A DNA stretch of 50,784 bases from Megasphaera micronuciformis F0359. Lineage in GTDB: Bacteria > Bacillota > Negativicutes > Veillonellales > Megasphaeraceae. Below are positions 24,421-31,644 of the stretch, one piece after another (within the stretch, counting starts at the first letter, position 1; each line of letters opens with the position of its first letter). A model generated the notes under the pieces. The model made no database searches. It worked only from the letters and a program-made list of their open reading frames with translations, and had not been told where the DNA came from. Both the position numbers and the translations under genes were made by a program. The stretch spans positions 1 through 50,784 of the forward strand of contig NZ_GL538186.1 in NCBI RefSeq assembly GCF_000165735.1, read 5' to 3'.

Positions 24421-25715
24421 ACAAACATCTCGGCCAGCATGTATTTTTTAAGGTCTTGGAGCTTTGCAATAACGGCTTCTTCTTCCTGGACGGTAACTGC
24501 TCCGGTTGATGAGGTTAAGAACTTTTCCATCTCGACGATAAACGCTTTAAACTCCTTCTCGTCTTCCGGGTTGGTGCATACGAGTTGCCGTAGCATTACC
24601 GCAACTTCCCGTCCCACCTGCTCCGCCTCTTCGTTAATTTGGTTTAATGCTTTGGCCATCTCCAAAGCATCGGGGATAGGCTCCAGCTCAAAATTGTCAA
24701 TATATCTGGGAATGTTTAGGTTGTAGTCGTTGTCCCTGATTTCCTCGATTGATACACACCGTGAATACTTGTCCTGCTCCGACCTTGTGGCGTATGTGTT
24801 AATGACCCTTGTCACGTGTTCGACGGTCATTTGGTTTTTATTTTTGAGTTTTTTAAACTCTTTTTGTGCGTCAATAAACAGAATGTCTTTACGGTCCCTA
24901 TTCTTTTTGAAAACAAGAACGCAGACGGGTATATCCGTGTTGGCGAAAAGCTTTCCAGGTAGTCCTACAACTGCATCCAACAGGTTACGGTCGATTAGCT
25001 CCCGTCTTATGTCTTCCTCGGCCTGTCCACGGAACAGTACGCCGTGCGGCAAAATATAAACCGCTGTACCGTTATCTTCCAATGAATGGATGCCGTCTAA
25101 TACGAAGGCGTAATCCGCCTTGCTTTTGGGGGCTAATTTATATCCCTCAAAGCGTTCATCCATAACGGGATCCCATGGCATCGAATACGGCGGATTACTG
25201 ATTACGGTATCGTACTTCCAGTCTTCCAGCGGGGGGACGGGAACTTGCGCAATACTCCCGTTTTCCACTCTGTAGGCATTTAATTTTTCTCCGGTTAATA
25301 CGTTCTTTTCTACGACGGTTGCCGGCGCTTCTGCCATCAATAGGTTAAGCAGCAGAAAAGCGATGGCGTTTTGGGAATATTCTTCGAGATGTAGGTCGAT
25401 TGTCTTATCGGTGTTATATTTTGTCAGCGACAGGCCGCCTATACCGGCGCATACGTCACGGACATTACCACCGGGGGCAATTCTTGCTACTATATCCAGT
25501 ACGCATTGCGGCGTGTAGTCCTGCATATAGTTTTTGCGGTCGGCACTTTGTTCTTCAAATTCGGCTAAAATGCCGCCGTAAGAATATACGTCTTTTAAGG
25601 CTTCCATCAGTTCTTGCCGCTTGATATCGTCAAGTAAGGCCGTCATCAACGCTTCCGGTATTTCGTATTGCTCCCTGATATTAAGCTTTTGCATGATTAT
25701 TCGCAATATCGCCAT
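24417..25715 (-). CDS. Type I-like N6-adenine DNA methylase, 432 aa
   Basis: The AdoMet-binding motif RDVCAGIGGLSL spans residues 86-97 and the catalytic NPPY motif lies at 174-177 in VISNPPYSMPWDP. These mark an HsdM-type N6-adenine methylase. ATG 25715 follows gggggt, about ten bases upstream. It is upstream of the half S subunit and downstream of a Cys-rich small gene. A phage methylase without restriction partner probably protects phage DNA from host restriction, or alters gene expression; this is inferred. Confidence 0.85.
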   Translation of the reverse strand: MAILRIIMQKLNIREQYEIPEALMTALLDDIKRQELMEALKDVYSYGGILAEFEEQSADRKNYMQDYTPQCVLDIVARIAPGGNVRDVCAGIGGLSLTKYNTDKTIDLHLEEYSQNAIAFLLLNLLMAEAPATVVEKNVLTGEKLNAYRVENGSIAQVPVPPLEDWKYDTVISNPPYSMPWDPVMDERFEGYKLAPKSKADYAFVLDGIHSLEDNGTAVYILPHGVLFRGQAEEDIRRELIDRNLLDAVVGLPGKLFANTDIPVCVLVFKKNRDRKDILFIDAQKEFKKLKNKNQMTVEHVTRVINTYATRSEQDKYSRCVSIEEIRDNDYNLNIPRYIDNFELEPIPDALEMAKALNQINEEAEQVGREVAVMLRQLVCTNPEDEKEFKAFIVEMEKFLTSSTGAVTVQEEEAVIAKLQDLKKYMLAEMFV

Positions 25716-25723
25716 ATTGGCAG

Positions 25724-25888
25724 CTACCCCCTTTGCCCGTATCGAGAAGTGTTCATAACAGACGTGGCTGCGACGAAGGCCTTGCACCTACCCGTGCTGC
25801 CGATGGTAATACAGTTAGCAGAGCAACGACATTTTTTATTATTCAGGCAGCTCCTGCGGTAGCATATGACCTTTGTCTTCGTCTCCAT
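25724..25888 (-). CDS. Small Cys-rich protein, 54 aa
   Basis: This open frame of 54 codons has a strong ribosome site (gaggag) before ATG 25888 and ends nine bases before the methylase start, so the genes are probably translated together. Six cysteines lie at positions 9, 14, 20, 22, 26 and 35. They could bind zinc. Phage Mu Com, a small zinc protein ahead of a DNA modification gene, is a loose parallel in layout only; the sequence does not match it. The function is unknown. Confidence 0.5.
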   Translation of the reverse strand: METKTKVICYRRSCLNNKKCRCSANCITIGSTGRCKAFVAATSVMNTSRYGQRG

Positions 25889-25921
25889 GAATCTCCTCGA
25901 TACGGTTAATGAAATGGCAAA

Positions 25922-25986
25922 GGCGACATCTCACGATGCCGCCTCTCTTAGCATATATAAAAAGGACGTCCCATTAGGACGTCCTT
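25922..25986 (-). terminator. Two hairpins after the toxin gene
   Basis: A perfect 10-bp hairpin aaggacgtcc-taatg-ggacgtcctt (25962-25986) is followed on the minus strand by tttttatata, a good terminator for the toxin-antitoxin operon. A second hairpin (25922-25943, ggcg.catc-gtga-gatg.cgcc) follows it in the leader of the Cys-rich gene. Confidence 0.7.
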
Positions 25987-26050
25987 GAAAAATCACTTTT
26001 GTGATATTTAACCTTGGCAACCACCATTACCAAGGTTTGTGATAGCCATT

Positions 26051-26377
26051 CTACTCTATATTATAAAAAGACAATAGCGAACGAATCGCCATAATATCAG
26101 AATCAGATAGTGAGCCCATACGGCCAACAAAATCTGACTCTTGTAGCTCTAATCTTTTAGACAATCTAACAACAGATGGTTTTTCTAATCCGGCCGCTTG
26201 CCATTGAACTATTTCGTATTCACCAAAATAGCGTTTCCTAGCTGAATGTGACGTTATCTTAAAAGATAATATGTAAGAAATTCTTTGGTCTACAACTAGA
26301 ACTGGCCTGCATTCAACTTGTTCGCAATCTTCAAACTTTACATTTGCCCACCAAATCTCCCAATTATTCATCGTCAT
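26051..26377 (-). CDS. MazF/PemK-like toxin, 108 aa
   Basis: The N-terminus WEIWWANVKFEDCEQVECRP followed by VLVVD is the MazF/PemK-type start (beta strand, acidic loop, RPVLVV), and the length of 108 fits the family. MazF toxins cut mRNA. The gene overlaps the antitoxin by 14 bases, ATG 26377 or 26371, with the partner upstream. The later segment KRLELQESDFVGRMGSLSD also fits the family's C-terminal strands. The activity is inferred. Confidence 0.72.
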   Translation of the reverse strand: MTMNNWEIWWANVKFEDCEQVECRPVLVVDQRISYILSFKITSHSARKRYFGEYEIVQWQAAGLEKPSVVRLSKRLELQESDFVGRMGSLSDSDIMAIRSLLSFYNIE

Positions 26378-26912
26378 TCCACTCGGCAGGCAGTACTAAA
26401 TATCCTTCATCGTCCCGTCGCCCTACGGTTTCGATTTTATTAATTACTTCTGAGAATGTGGGGATCGGATTTTGTTGAGAAAAATAACTATATATAGAGT
26501 CTATATCTATTTTCACATGCTTTCGGTTGGGGTCGTAAACTTGTTGCCACGGCGACCCCTTCTGATGTGACATTTTAACTAATGCCGACGAAGATATTTG
26601 CCCATAATAACTAGCAACGTCAAACAATAGTTCTCTCTCTTCTTCGCTAAATGCACCTTTGCTATACGGAATGCTTTCTTGAATAGGGTTTTTCTCTAAT
26701 GACTTATATTGTTCATATACAGAGGGAACAACAGGCCCATATTTCCAAGCCTCAATATCATCAGTGAACAGCGGATGGCCTAATTTCTTCAAACATTCTC
26801 CCTGCGCAAAATAAAGAAGTTTATTCACGCGCAGATTCGTCATCAAATCATCTGTAGGCAATGAATTTACGATATTAATAAAAAAACGCGCAACATCAAT
26901 TGCTTTCGCCAT
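26364..26912 (-). CDS. Panacea-domain (DUF4065) antitoxin, 182 aa
   Basis: The segments VNKLLYFAQGECLKKLGHPLF and DDIEAWKYGPVVPSVYEQY are the hallmark of the Panacea domain, a neutraliser used by many unrelated toxins. ATG 26912 has a perfect ribosome site (aaggaggtg); a longer in-frame version would read through the promoter. It is followed by, and overlaps, a MazF-like toxin gene. It probably binds the toxin and represses its own promoter. Confidence 0.85.
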   Translation of the reverse strand: MAKAIDVARFFINIVNSLPTDDLMTNLRVNKLLYFAQGECLKKLGHPLFTDDIEAWKYGPVVPSVYEQYKSLEKNPIQESIPYSKGAFSEEERELLFDVASYYGQISSSALVKMSHQKGSPWQQVYDPNRKHVKIDIDSIYSYFSQQNPIPTFSEVINKIETVGRRDDEGYLVLPAEWNDDE

Positions 26913-26926
26913 CTTAAACACCTCCT

Positions 26927-26944
26927 TATATAATGCATTATATA
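26927..26944. promoter_or_regulatory. 18-bp perfect palindrome in the toxin-antitoxin promoter region
   Basis: tatataatgcattatata lies 15 bases upstream of the antitoxin start and contains a TATAAT -10 sequence. It is a likely operator for autoregulation. No clear -35 was found at ideal spacing. Confidence 0.55.
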
Positions 26945-26986
26945 CTATTTGCATTAGAAAAATAAAGTAACCCTCACAACATAAAA

Positions 26987-27014
26987 CGAGACGCCCCACC
27001 ATTTGGACGTCTCG
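26987..27014 (-). terminator. Terminator after the late regulator gene
   Basis: cgagacg/cgtctcg stem with a 14-base loop followed on the minus strand by ttttatg. It separates the RinA-like gene from the toxin-antitoxin operon. Confidence 0.6.
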
Positions 27015-27109
27015 CATTACCACTCTATATGTTTTAGGAGGTGTTCACACTATTACTATACCAGCATTTTCCGCACTATATCGGCACAAATCCGCACCAT
27101 TTGTGACTG

Positions 27110-27619
27110 TTACGATTTCTTCCACTCATCAAAAAACACGAAATGCGTCTGTACCGGGATGACGGACGGTCCGAACATCATCGTCGCTATTTGTTCTAGG
27201 ACTTTACTCGAACGCTTACGCACGGCCGTTTCGCTCATGTGTAGCCTGTCGGCGATTCTCATCCACGACGCTCCGTTAATGAATCGTTCTTCGGTAATTA
27301 CTCGGTCCGAATACTCCAATGCCTCGATAGAACGGTTTAGTCGCTTGATTAGCGGCTCTACTTTCTCCAGGTCGGAATATAGCTTTTGCCGTCGTTCTTC
27401 GATGCGGTCATTCTCATATACGGCCCGCTCTTCCGGGCTTATCATAATCCCGTTGCCTCCAGGCGTGTGTGACAACGTCGGCACTTTCGGAGCGGCACAC
27501 AGTGCTTGCGTGGCGTTTAAGTCTTCTAAGTCGGCCTTGATATTCTTAATGTACGTATTAAATTCGTGGTATCGATGCAAGTACTCCCGTACCGCATTTA
27601 TGTAATCGTTATGAAACAC
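27110..27619 (-). CDS. RinA/ArpU-like late transcription regulator, 169 aa
   Basis: The start is GTG 27619 after gaaggaggacg. The C-terminal part has a sigma-region-4-like helix-turn-helix (LEYSDRVITEERFINGASW followed by MRIADRLHMSETAVRKR). A coiled coil precedes it. Phage proteins of this type (ArpU, RinA, LtrC-like) turn on the late operon, and it is the last gene of the early block before the packaging genes. The target site is not identified. Confidence 0.72.
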   Translation of the reverse strand: MFHNDYINAVREYLHRYHEFNTYIKNIKADLEDLNATQALCAAPKVPTLSHTPGGNGIMISPEERAVYENDRIEERRQKLYSDLEKVEPLIKRLNRSIEALEYSDRVITEERFINGASWMRIADRLHMSETAVRKRSSKVLEQIATMMFGPSVIPVQTHFVFFDEWKKS

Positions 27620-27659
27620 TGTGTGCGTCCTCCTTCTTACTGTTTACGTCGTTCGGGTA

Positions 27660-27959
27660 TCATTCTTTTACCTCGTTGTAAAATTCTTCTATTTCGTCTT
27701 GCAAGTAGGTTGTTATATTCCCGTACTCATCTCTTCCGATATAATCGCCATGTTCGACTTCGATGTTCCGGTAAACTCCCCCTTCGGGACAATGCTCACG
27801 GATTTGTAACAAAGGGCTTCCCTTAACTTTCCCGAATCTCCATTCATATTCTCTGCAATAAGTTTCGTTGTTTTCAGTTAAGAATTTATCGACTTCGCCG
27901 TTATTGTTATAAAACCGCTGAACAATTATCTCCGTCGGCTTATGTCTGAATTTTTGCAT
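27660..27959 (-). CDS. Hypothetical early protein, 99 aa
   Basis: ATG 27959 is chosen because aaggagcgg precedes it; the longer frame overlaps rusA with no ribosome site. The protein is charged with an acidic C-terminus (EIEEFYNEVKE) and a middle segment RNIEVEHGDYIGRDEYGNI. No family recognised. It lies between rusA and the late regulator in the early operon. Confidence 0.55.
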   Translation of the reverse strand: MQKFRHKPTEIIVQRFYNNNGEVDKFLTENNETYCREYEWRFGKVKGSPLLQIREHCPEGGVYRNIEVEHGDYIGRDEYGNITTYLQDEIEEFYNEVKE

Positions 27960-28002
27960 TTTCCCGCTCCTTCTTTGCCTTTCGGCTTGTGTACGAACTT
28001 CA

Positions 28003-28455
28003 TCATATTTTCGCTTGCAGAACGACCTCGATTCTCGGCCGTTCGCTATAGAATTTCCATGCGAATATCTCGCATACAACGCTATCATCTTTCAGTACCG
28101 TACCGTTAAGGGCATCGAGTACGCCTTTTACGTAATTATCTGTGTCCGGCTTCGTTGTCGGCCGTATATATCCGAGTACCGCTTCTTCCCGTTTTTTCTT
28201 GCTGAAACTTTTCGGCATTGACCGGAAAACTTTTAATTTCAAACAACACGCCCAGTCAATCGGTTTAAAGTTCGGATCCGACAGCAACGGCTGCAGCTCC
28301 AGTCGTATAAGTTGCTTATAAGACTTCGACTGAATCGGGTCATACGCCTTGACGAATCCGCCTTGCCGTGAAAATCTCGGCCGGCCTTGTGCAACCGGAT
28401 TCCCGTATACGATTAACTCTATTTGATTCTCATCTTTGTAATACTTCACCGGCAT
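28003..28455 (-). CDS. rusA: RusA-type Holliday junction resolvase, 150 aa
   Basis: RusA motifs are visible: VYGNPVAQGRPRF near residues 16-28, RPTTKPDTDNYVKGVLDALNG near 98-118 with the catalytic aspartates, and DDSVVCE near 123. The enzyme cuts four-way DNA junctions left by recombination. The gene belongs to the early replication/recombination set and has a good ribosome site (gaggagatgag). Confidence 0.88.
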   Translation of the reverse strand: MPVKYYKDENQIELIVYGNPVAQGRPRFSRQGGFVKAYDPIQSKSYKQLIRLELQPLLSDPNFKPIDWACCLKLKVFRSMPKSFSKKKREEAVLGYIRPTTKPDTDNYVKGVLDALNGTVLKDDSVVCEIFAWKFYSERPRIEVVLQAKI

Positions 28456-28489
28456 TTACTCATCTCCTCGAAAACCTTCCTATTTTGAC

Positions 28490-28553
28490 CTGTAACGAGT
28501 TTTTAATTGCTCCGTGATAAAATTATCACAAGATATATAAAAACTCGCTACAG
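28490..28553. repeat. Nested inverted repeat between ssb and rusA
   Basis: Outer arms ctgtaacgagttttta (28490-28505) and taaaaactcgctacag (28538-28553) are complementary at 15 of 16 positions; the odd pair is G.U in the minus-strand RNA. Between them an inner hairpin gtgataa-aa-ttatcac sits at 28514-28529. No T run follows, so this is not a plain terminator. It could be an RNA processing or regulatory structure, a single-strand initiation site, or a tiny inverted-repeat element. Confidence 0.6.
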
Positions 28554-28579
28554 ATACCAAATTTTTAATTTATCGGCTA

Positions 28580-28984
28580 TCAGAACGGCAATTCTTCATC
28601 GACAGGCGTTCCCAAGTCCTCGAATCCGTTACCCTGTGATGCCGGGATTCCGTCTTCGGATTTCTTCTTGTACGGGAATAAGGCCGTGCCGGCGGCAGTT
28701 GCAATGACGTTGCTTGAATATCTCGTTTCGCCGTCTTTTTCGTACTTAGACGTTGAGAATCGCCCGAATACCCATACCCGTTGCCCCTTCGACCACTGGT
28801 CCATGCCTTCGGCTAACGCTCCGAATGCCGTAAACGGTACAAAATCGGCTGTGTCCTTCCACTCGTCGCCGTCTTTGATGCGTCTGTTGCACGCCACTGT
28901 TCCCCGTGCTACCGCCATTCCGTTTTTACTGAACGATATTTCAATATCTCGTGCGAGATTTCCTTCGAGCTGTACGTTATTCAT
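28580..28984 (-). CDS. ssb: Single-stranded DNA-binding protein, 134 aa
   Basis: The OB-fold pattern is clear: MNNVQLEGNLARDIEISF at the N-terminus, VARGTVACNRRIK near 25-37, DFVPFTAFGALAEGMDQWSKGQRVWVFGR near 50-78. The C-terminus ends DEELPF, the acidic tip that recruits partner proteins. It is a phage SSB working with RecT, exonuclease and the replisome. The ribosome site is aaggagg. Confidence 0.92.
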   Translation of the reverse strand: MNNVQLEGNLARDIEISFSKNGMAVARGTVACNRRIKDGDEWKDTADFVPFTAFGALAEGMDQWSKGQRVWVFGRFSTSKYEKDGETRYSSNVIATAAGTALFPYKKKSEDGIPASQGNGFEDLGTPVDEELPF

Positions 28985-28995
28985 GTTGTTCCTCC

Positions 28996-29193
28996 TTAAT
29001 CTTCGGCAAAGTCGACAATATCGTAAGCCATATCAAGCCGCTTTATGCCTTCTTGTAAGTATTCTTTTGCCGCTTCCTGTTCATAATCATCGAGTCCGCA
29101 ATCCTCGATTCGGTCTAGTGCGGATTCGACTGCGTCAATAGCTCCGGAGATACTAAATGTCACGTCGTCTATCGCTGTCTTATCTAGTGCCAC
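28996..29193 (-). CDS. Small acidic early protein, 65 aa
   Basis: It starts with GTG 29193, which overlaps the end of the upstream DUF3310 gene by 14 bases; aaggaggaacag inside that gene serves as ribosome site. It is a short helical acidic protein (ISGAIDAVESALDRIEDCG). No family recognised. The duplicated 54-bp unit in the upstream gene contains this ribosome site. Confidence 0.5.
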   Translation of the reverse strand: MALDKTAIDDVTFSISGAIDAVESALDRIEDCGLDDYEQEAAKEYLQEGIKRLDMAYDIVDFAED

Positions 29194-29524
29194 GATTCTG
29201 TTCCTCCTTCAATTCAACAAGCATTTCTATATACTGCTTAGTGCCTTGATTCTGCTCCTCCTTCAATTCGATTAACATGTCGATATACTGTTTCGCTTTC
29301 TTCAAGTCCTTAATCGCCGTACCTTTGGCCGGGTATCGGTACAGATACTTCACGGCCGCCCCCAGGTAATACGCTTCCTTTCCCTCGGAGCCTTGTGTAA
29401 TATCCCCGATTATCTGCTCGCATTCCTTACCTCGCCACGTGTAGTGATTCGGCTGCTTAATCTCATCTTGCCCGAATTCCGGTTGTCCGTTGACCGGGCT
29501 TCTGTGAATCGTTCCGTGTTCCAT
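29180..29524 (-). CDS. DUF3310-type protein, 114 aa
   Basis: The segment QPNHYTWRGKECEQIIGDI and YYLGAAVKYLYRYPAKG are the DUF3310 signature, common in phage early regions and sometimes called nucleotide-kinase-like. The C-terminus has an extra copy of an 18-residue unit (KQYIDMLIELKEEQNQGT, then KQYIEMLVELKEEQNRGT). The biochemical role is not known. It starts after acggaggg. Confidence 0.72.
   Translation of the reverse strand: MEHGTIHRSPVNGQPEFGQDEIKQPNHYTWRGKECEQIIGDITQGSEGKEAYYLGAAVKYLYRYPAKGTAIKDLKKAKQYIDMLIELKEEQNQGTKQYIEMLVELKEEQNRGTR
29185..29292 (-). repeat. 54-bp tandem duplication
   Basis: Two 54-bp units (29185-29238 and 29239-29292) encode the repeated C-terminal 18 residues of the DUF3310 protein. 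The copies differ at several bases. Each holds an aaggagga sequence; the downstream one is used as ribosome site for the next gene. Confidence 0.7.
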
Positions 29525-29756
29525 GCTTTCCCTCCGTTAACGCTTTATATATTCTTCGGCATCGTGTACTGCAACATATCGTTTTGGCTTTAATGTCTTC
29601 CCGCCGTTTCCAGTAGCTGAACTGCACCGAGCCTCCGCATATAGGGCATGTCCAGTAATCGTGCTGCCGCTTTATCTGTTCCGTGTACCTTTTTCGGCAT
29701 GAAGGGCATAACTTGCTATGCCCTTCGTATTCCTTACCGCATCCGACGCATTCCAT
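29463..29756 (-). CDS. Zinc-ribbon protein, 97 aa
   Basis: Several CxxC pairs: CVGCGKEYEG and CPSC near the N-terminus, CPICGG in the middle and CCSTRC later suggest two treble-clef/zinc-ribbon units. The stop of this gene lies 62 bases inside the DUF3310 gene. Such proteins are common in phage early operons; the partner is unknown. ATG 29756 overlaps the upstream stop (TAATG). Confidence 0.6.
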   Translation of the reverse strand: MECVGCGKEYEGHSKLCPSCRKRYTEQIKRQHDYWTCPICGGSVQFSYWKRREDIKAKTICCSTRCRRIYKALTEGKHGTRNDSQKPGQRTTGIRAR

Positions 29757-29989
29757 TAGAACGGGTGCCGTCCTGTTTCGACATGTCGTTTTACTCGTTC
29801 CTGGTCTTTCAGCACTCGGAACGCTTCATCAATGTCTGTCTTATCGATAAATCGCCGTGTATACTCGCCATTAGGCTGTATAGGGTATGCGTCGATAACC
29901 CTTAACATTTCACAAAGTGTCACCTCGCCCATGCCCGTATACTCCATTGCTTCTTTCATTGTCATGTACCGCTTTTCTGTCTTTTTCAT
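29756..29989 (-). CDS. Excisionase-like / MerR-type helix-turn-helix protein, 77 aa
   Basis: ATG 29989 follows aaggagaatagg. The sequence TMKEAMEYTGMGEVTLCEML is a helix-turn-helix of the helix-turn-helix-17 (excisionase) kind, followed by a short wing (EYTRRFIDKTDIDEAF). It might help excision as a recombination directionality factor, or serve as a small regulator. The gene is in the early operon, consistent with need upon induction. Confidence 0.6.
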   Translation of the reverse strand: MKKTEKRYMTMKEAMEYTGMGEVTLCEMLRVIDAYPIQPNGEYTRRFIDKTDIDEAFRVLKDQERVKRHVETGRHPF

Positions 29990-30005
29990 GCCTATTCTCC
30001 TTTTC

Positions 30006-30272
30006 CTACACCGTCCTGTTAATAACCTCATCGACGATTTTATCAACGTCAATAACCGCATCTGTCCGTAATTCTCCGTGTTCGTTAAACTCTCCGCTCG
30101 CCCTGAATTTGACATCGTCTATGATGCCCCTCATAACGGCCCTGTCCTTCCATTGGCAATCACCGTCATACACGATAAACTCTTCTAATCCGTACCGTCC
30201 GATAATTCCTACTTGTGACCGTCTGTACAGTACATCTGCCGGTCGTTCTTTTCCAAACCTTATGATTCGCAT
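30006..30272 (-). CDS. Hypothetical early protein, 88 aa
   Basis: A good ribosome site (aggaggcg) precedes ATG 30272. The protein has basic N-terminal residues (RIIRFGKERPADVLYRR) and an acidic C-terminus with DAVIDVDKIVDEVINR. No family recognised. It lies between the putative helicase loader and the helix-turn-helix gene. Confidence 0.5.
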   Translation of the reverse strand: MRIIRFGKERPADVLYRRSQVGIIGRYGLEEFIVYDGDCQWKDRAVMRGIIDDVKFRASGEFNEHGELRTDAVIDVDKIVDEVINRTV

Positions 30273-30275
30273 TGC

Positions 30276-30827
30276 TTACGCCTCCTGTGTTAATACAATC
30301 CGTTCTACGACCTCGCCGGTCTTCGATAAGTACAGCTGCACCGCATTGCCCTTCTCGTCAATCGTGAATCCGTTCTGCTGATAGTGAATTAACAGCGGAA
30401 AGTTTCGGCGAATGACGCTGTCCGTAATATCCGGCCATAGCCGTTTGGCAAACTCTCGTAACCGGTTTGGGATAGGTCGCTCGAATTCGCCTTTTTTCAT
30501 TTTTTCTGCCTGTTCCATAAGTGCCTGAACGTTGACCCGGCCTCGAGGCTTTCTGTATTCGGCGATTTTTAACGCTGTCCGCTCGCTTTCGGCCCTGGCC
30601 TGTGCCTTCTTATCCAACGCTTCTTTGAAGGTCGCCAAGGACGGTAAAAAGCGTTCTCGGCTTATCACTTCTTCGACTACGTCTGCAACGTCCTGCTCAT
30701 CATATCGGTTGAACATTCGGACGAAGTTGTCAAAGTACCGTTGCCGTTCGTCTTTATCTCTAAGCCCGTTCGGATACGAGCCGACGATTAAATTCTCTAT
30801 GAAGTCCATGCTGCCGTTCGTGAACAT
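30276..30827 (-). CDS. Likely replicative helicase loader, 183 aa
   Basis: The N-terminal 60-residue part (RDKDERQRYFDNFVRMFNRY, then FLPSLATFKEALDKK) follows the pattern of small phage loader proteins such as SPP1 G39P. The gene is directly downstream of the DnaD-like initiator, the typical order for initiator then loader. The C-terminal half (about 100-183) is a separate basic region. Start at ATG 30827 after aaaggaggttc. The assignment is moderate. Confidence 0.55.
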   Translation of the reverse strand: MFTNGSMDFIENLIVGSYPNGLRDKDERQRYFDNFVRMFNRYDEQDVADVVEEVISRERFLPSLATFKEALDKKAQARAESERTALKIAEYRKPRGRVNVQALMEQAEKMKKGEFERPIPNRLREFAKRLWPDITDSVIRRNFPLLIHYQQNGFTIDEKGNAVQLYLSKTGEVVERIVLTQEA

Positions 30828-30830
30828 ACT

Positions 30831-31622
30831 TTAGAACCTCCTTTGCTTCTTCTTGTGTTCTTCCCGCTCACGCATAAACCGTTCAAGGTCTGCGGAACGT
30901 TCCGGATCTGACTGTTTTTCCGTTCTTTTTCCTTCGATGCCCTCGTCATATCCGTTCGCTTCCCAGTTATTCAGAATCCCGGTGATATACGCCAGGCTTC
31001 TTTTGTTCCGCATAACAGCTCTTTCAATGGCCTTTGCCACGAAGGTTTCGCCGTGAGTGTCAACGAGTGCCTTTAACTTTTCCGCTTCTACCGGTGAACT
31101 TACAGGGTGAATGTTATCCCCGTACATTTTCAAGATGTCAGAAGACGACGGAGGGTCCTCCTTTTCTTCTTCTTCTCTATCCTTACCTAACCTATCCTTA
31201 CCTAACCTATCCTTACCTGTGGCAACCAACGGTATACCACTGGTTGCCAATTGGTTGCCATTCGGTTGCCAGTTGGTTGCCAATTGGTATTCTTTATTGT
31301 CCGCAACAACCAGTTGTTTACGTTCATTCTCTAGCTGCGGATTGGGATTGTACCTGTCTTTCCGCAAGCTGTTGTGCAATCTCCAGTGCTTAATAACAAT
31401 TACGCCACTTTCAAAGGGAATGGTGTATCCTTTTGCCTGTAACACACGCATGTCATCATCTTTAGCCCCAATCACTCGCATTATTGATTTGGGTGCGTTG
31501 ATAAAGCCGTCATCGTCGGCCTCTAGCAATAAGTGGAAGTACAAGCACTGCGTTGTTGCCGGCATGTCTAGAAACTGATCTGATTTAATAATGCTTTTGG
31601 CTATCATTCGCCGTTCTGCCAT
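30831..31622 (-). CDS. DnaD-like replication initiator, 263 aa
   Basis: The N-terminus (MAERRMIAKSIIKSDQFLDM, then CLYFHLLLEADDDGFI) is the winged-helix start of phage replisome organisers. A low-complexity linker with three GKDRL units and acidic residues lies at about 135-155. The C-terminus (AYITGILNNWEANGYDEG) is the classic DnaD/DnaB-N-like motif. The gene holds tandem iterons in its linker-coding part, as in lambda O, so it likely encodes the origin-binding protein and contains the origin. Confidence 0.8.
   Translation of the reverse strand: MAERRMIAKSIIKSDQFLDMPATTQCLYFHLLLEADDDGFINAPKSIMRVIGAKDDDMRVLQAKGYTIPFESGVIVIKHWRLHNSLRKDRYNPNPQLENERKQLVVADNKEYQLATNWQPNGNQLATSGIPLVATGKDRLGKDRLGKDREEEEKEDPPSSSDILKMYGDNIHPVSSPVEAEKLKALVDTHGETFVAKAIERAVMRNKRSLAYITGILNNWEANGYDEGIEGKRTEKQSDPERSADLERFMREREEHKKKQRRF
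31177..31221 (-). repeat. Three 15-bp direct repeats in the initiator gene
   Basis: Units ctatccttacctaac at 31177-31191 and 31192-31206 and a variant at 31207-31221. Because 15 is a multiple of three they also encode a repeated GKDRL, so selection at protein or DNA level cannot be separated. Confidence 0.6.
31242..31285. repeat. Four 11-bp iterons, candidate replication origin
   Basis: Units GGTTGCCAATT, GGTTGCCATTC, GGTTGCCAGTT and GGTTGCCAATT follow without gaps. The reverse motif tggcaacc sits at 31220-31227. An AT-rich stretch follows at 31286-31300. Eleven is not a multiple of three, so the conserved GGTTGCCA is not due to protein repeats. Confidence 0.65.
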
Positions 31623-31644
31623 TCTTTTGCCCTGTAACGGGTTC

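Noticed and set aside
24046-25715. Complete type I restriction-modification system
   Set aside because: Only methylase and a half-size specificity-like gene are present; no restriction subunit lies within the window.
27003-27605. Plus-strand frame of 200 codons
   Set aside because: It mirrors the RinA-like gene and contains a terminator hairpin at its start.
28514-28529. DnaA box
   Set aside because: ttatcaca lacks one base compared with the TTATNCACA consensus and is explained by the palindrome.
31177-31285. CRISPR-like array
   Set aside because: The repeats are 11 and 15 bp without spacers and sit inside a coding gene.
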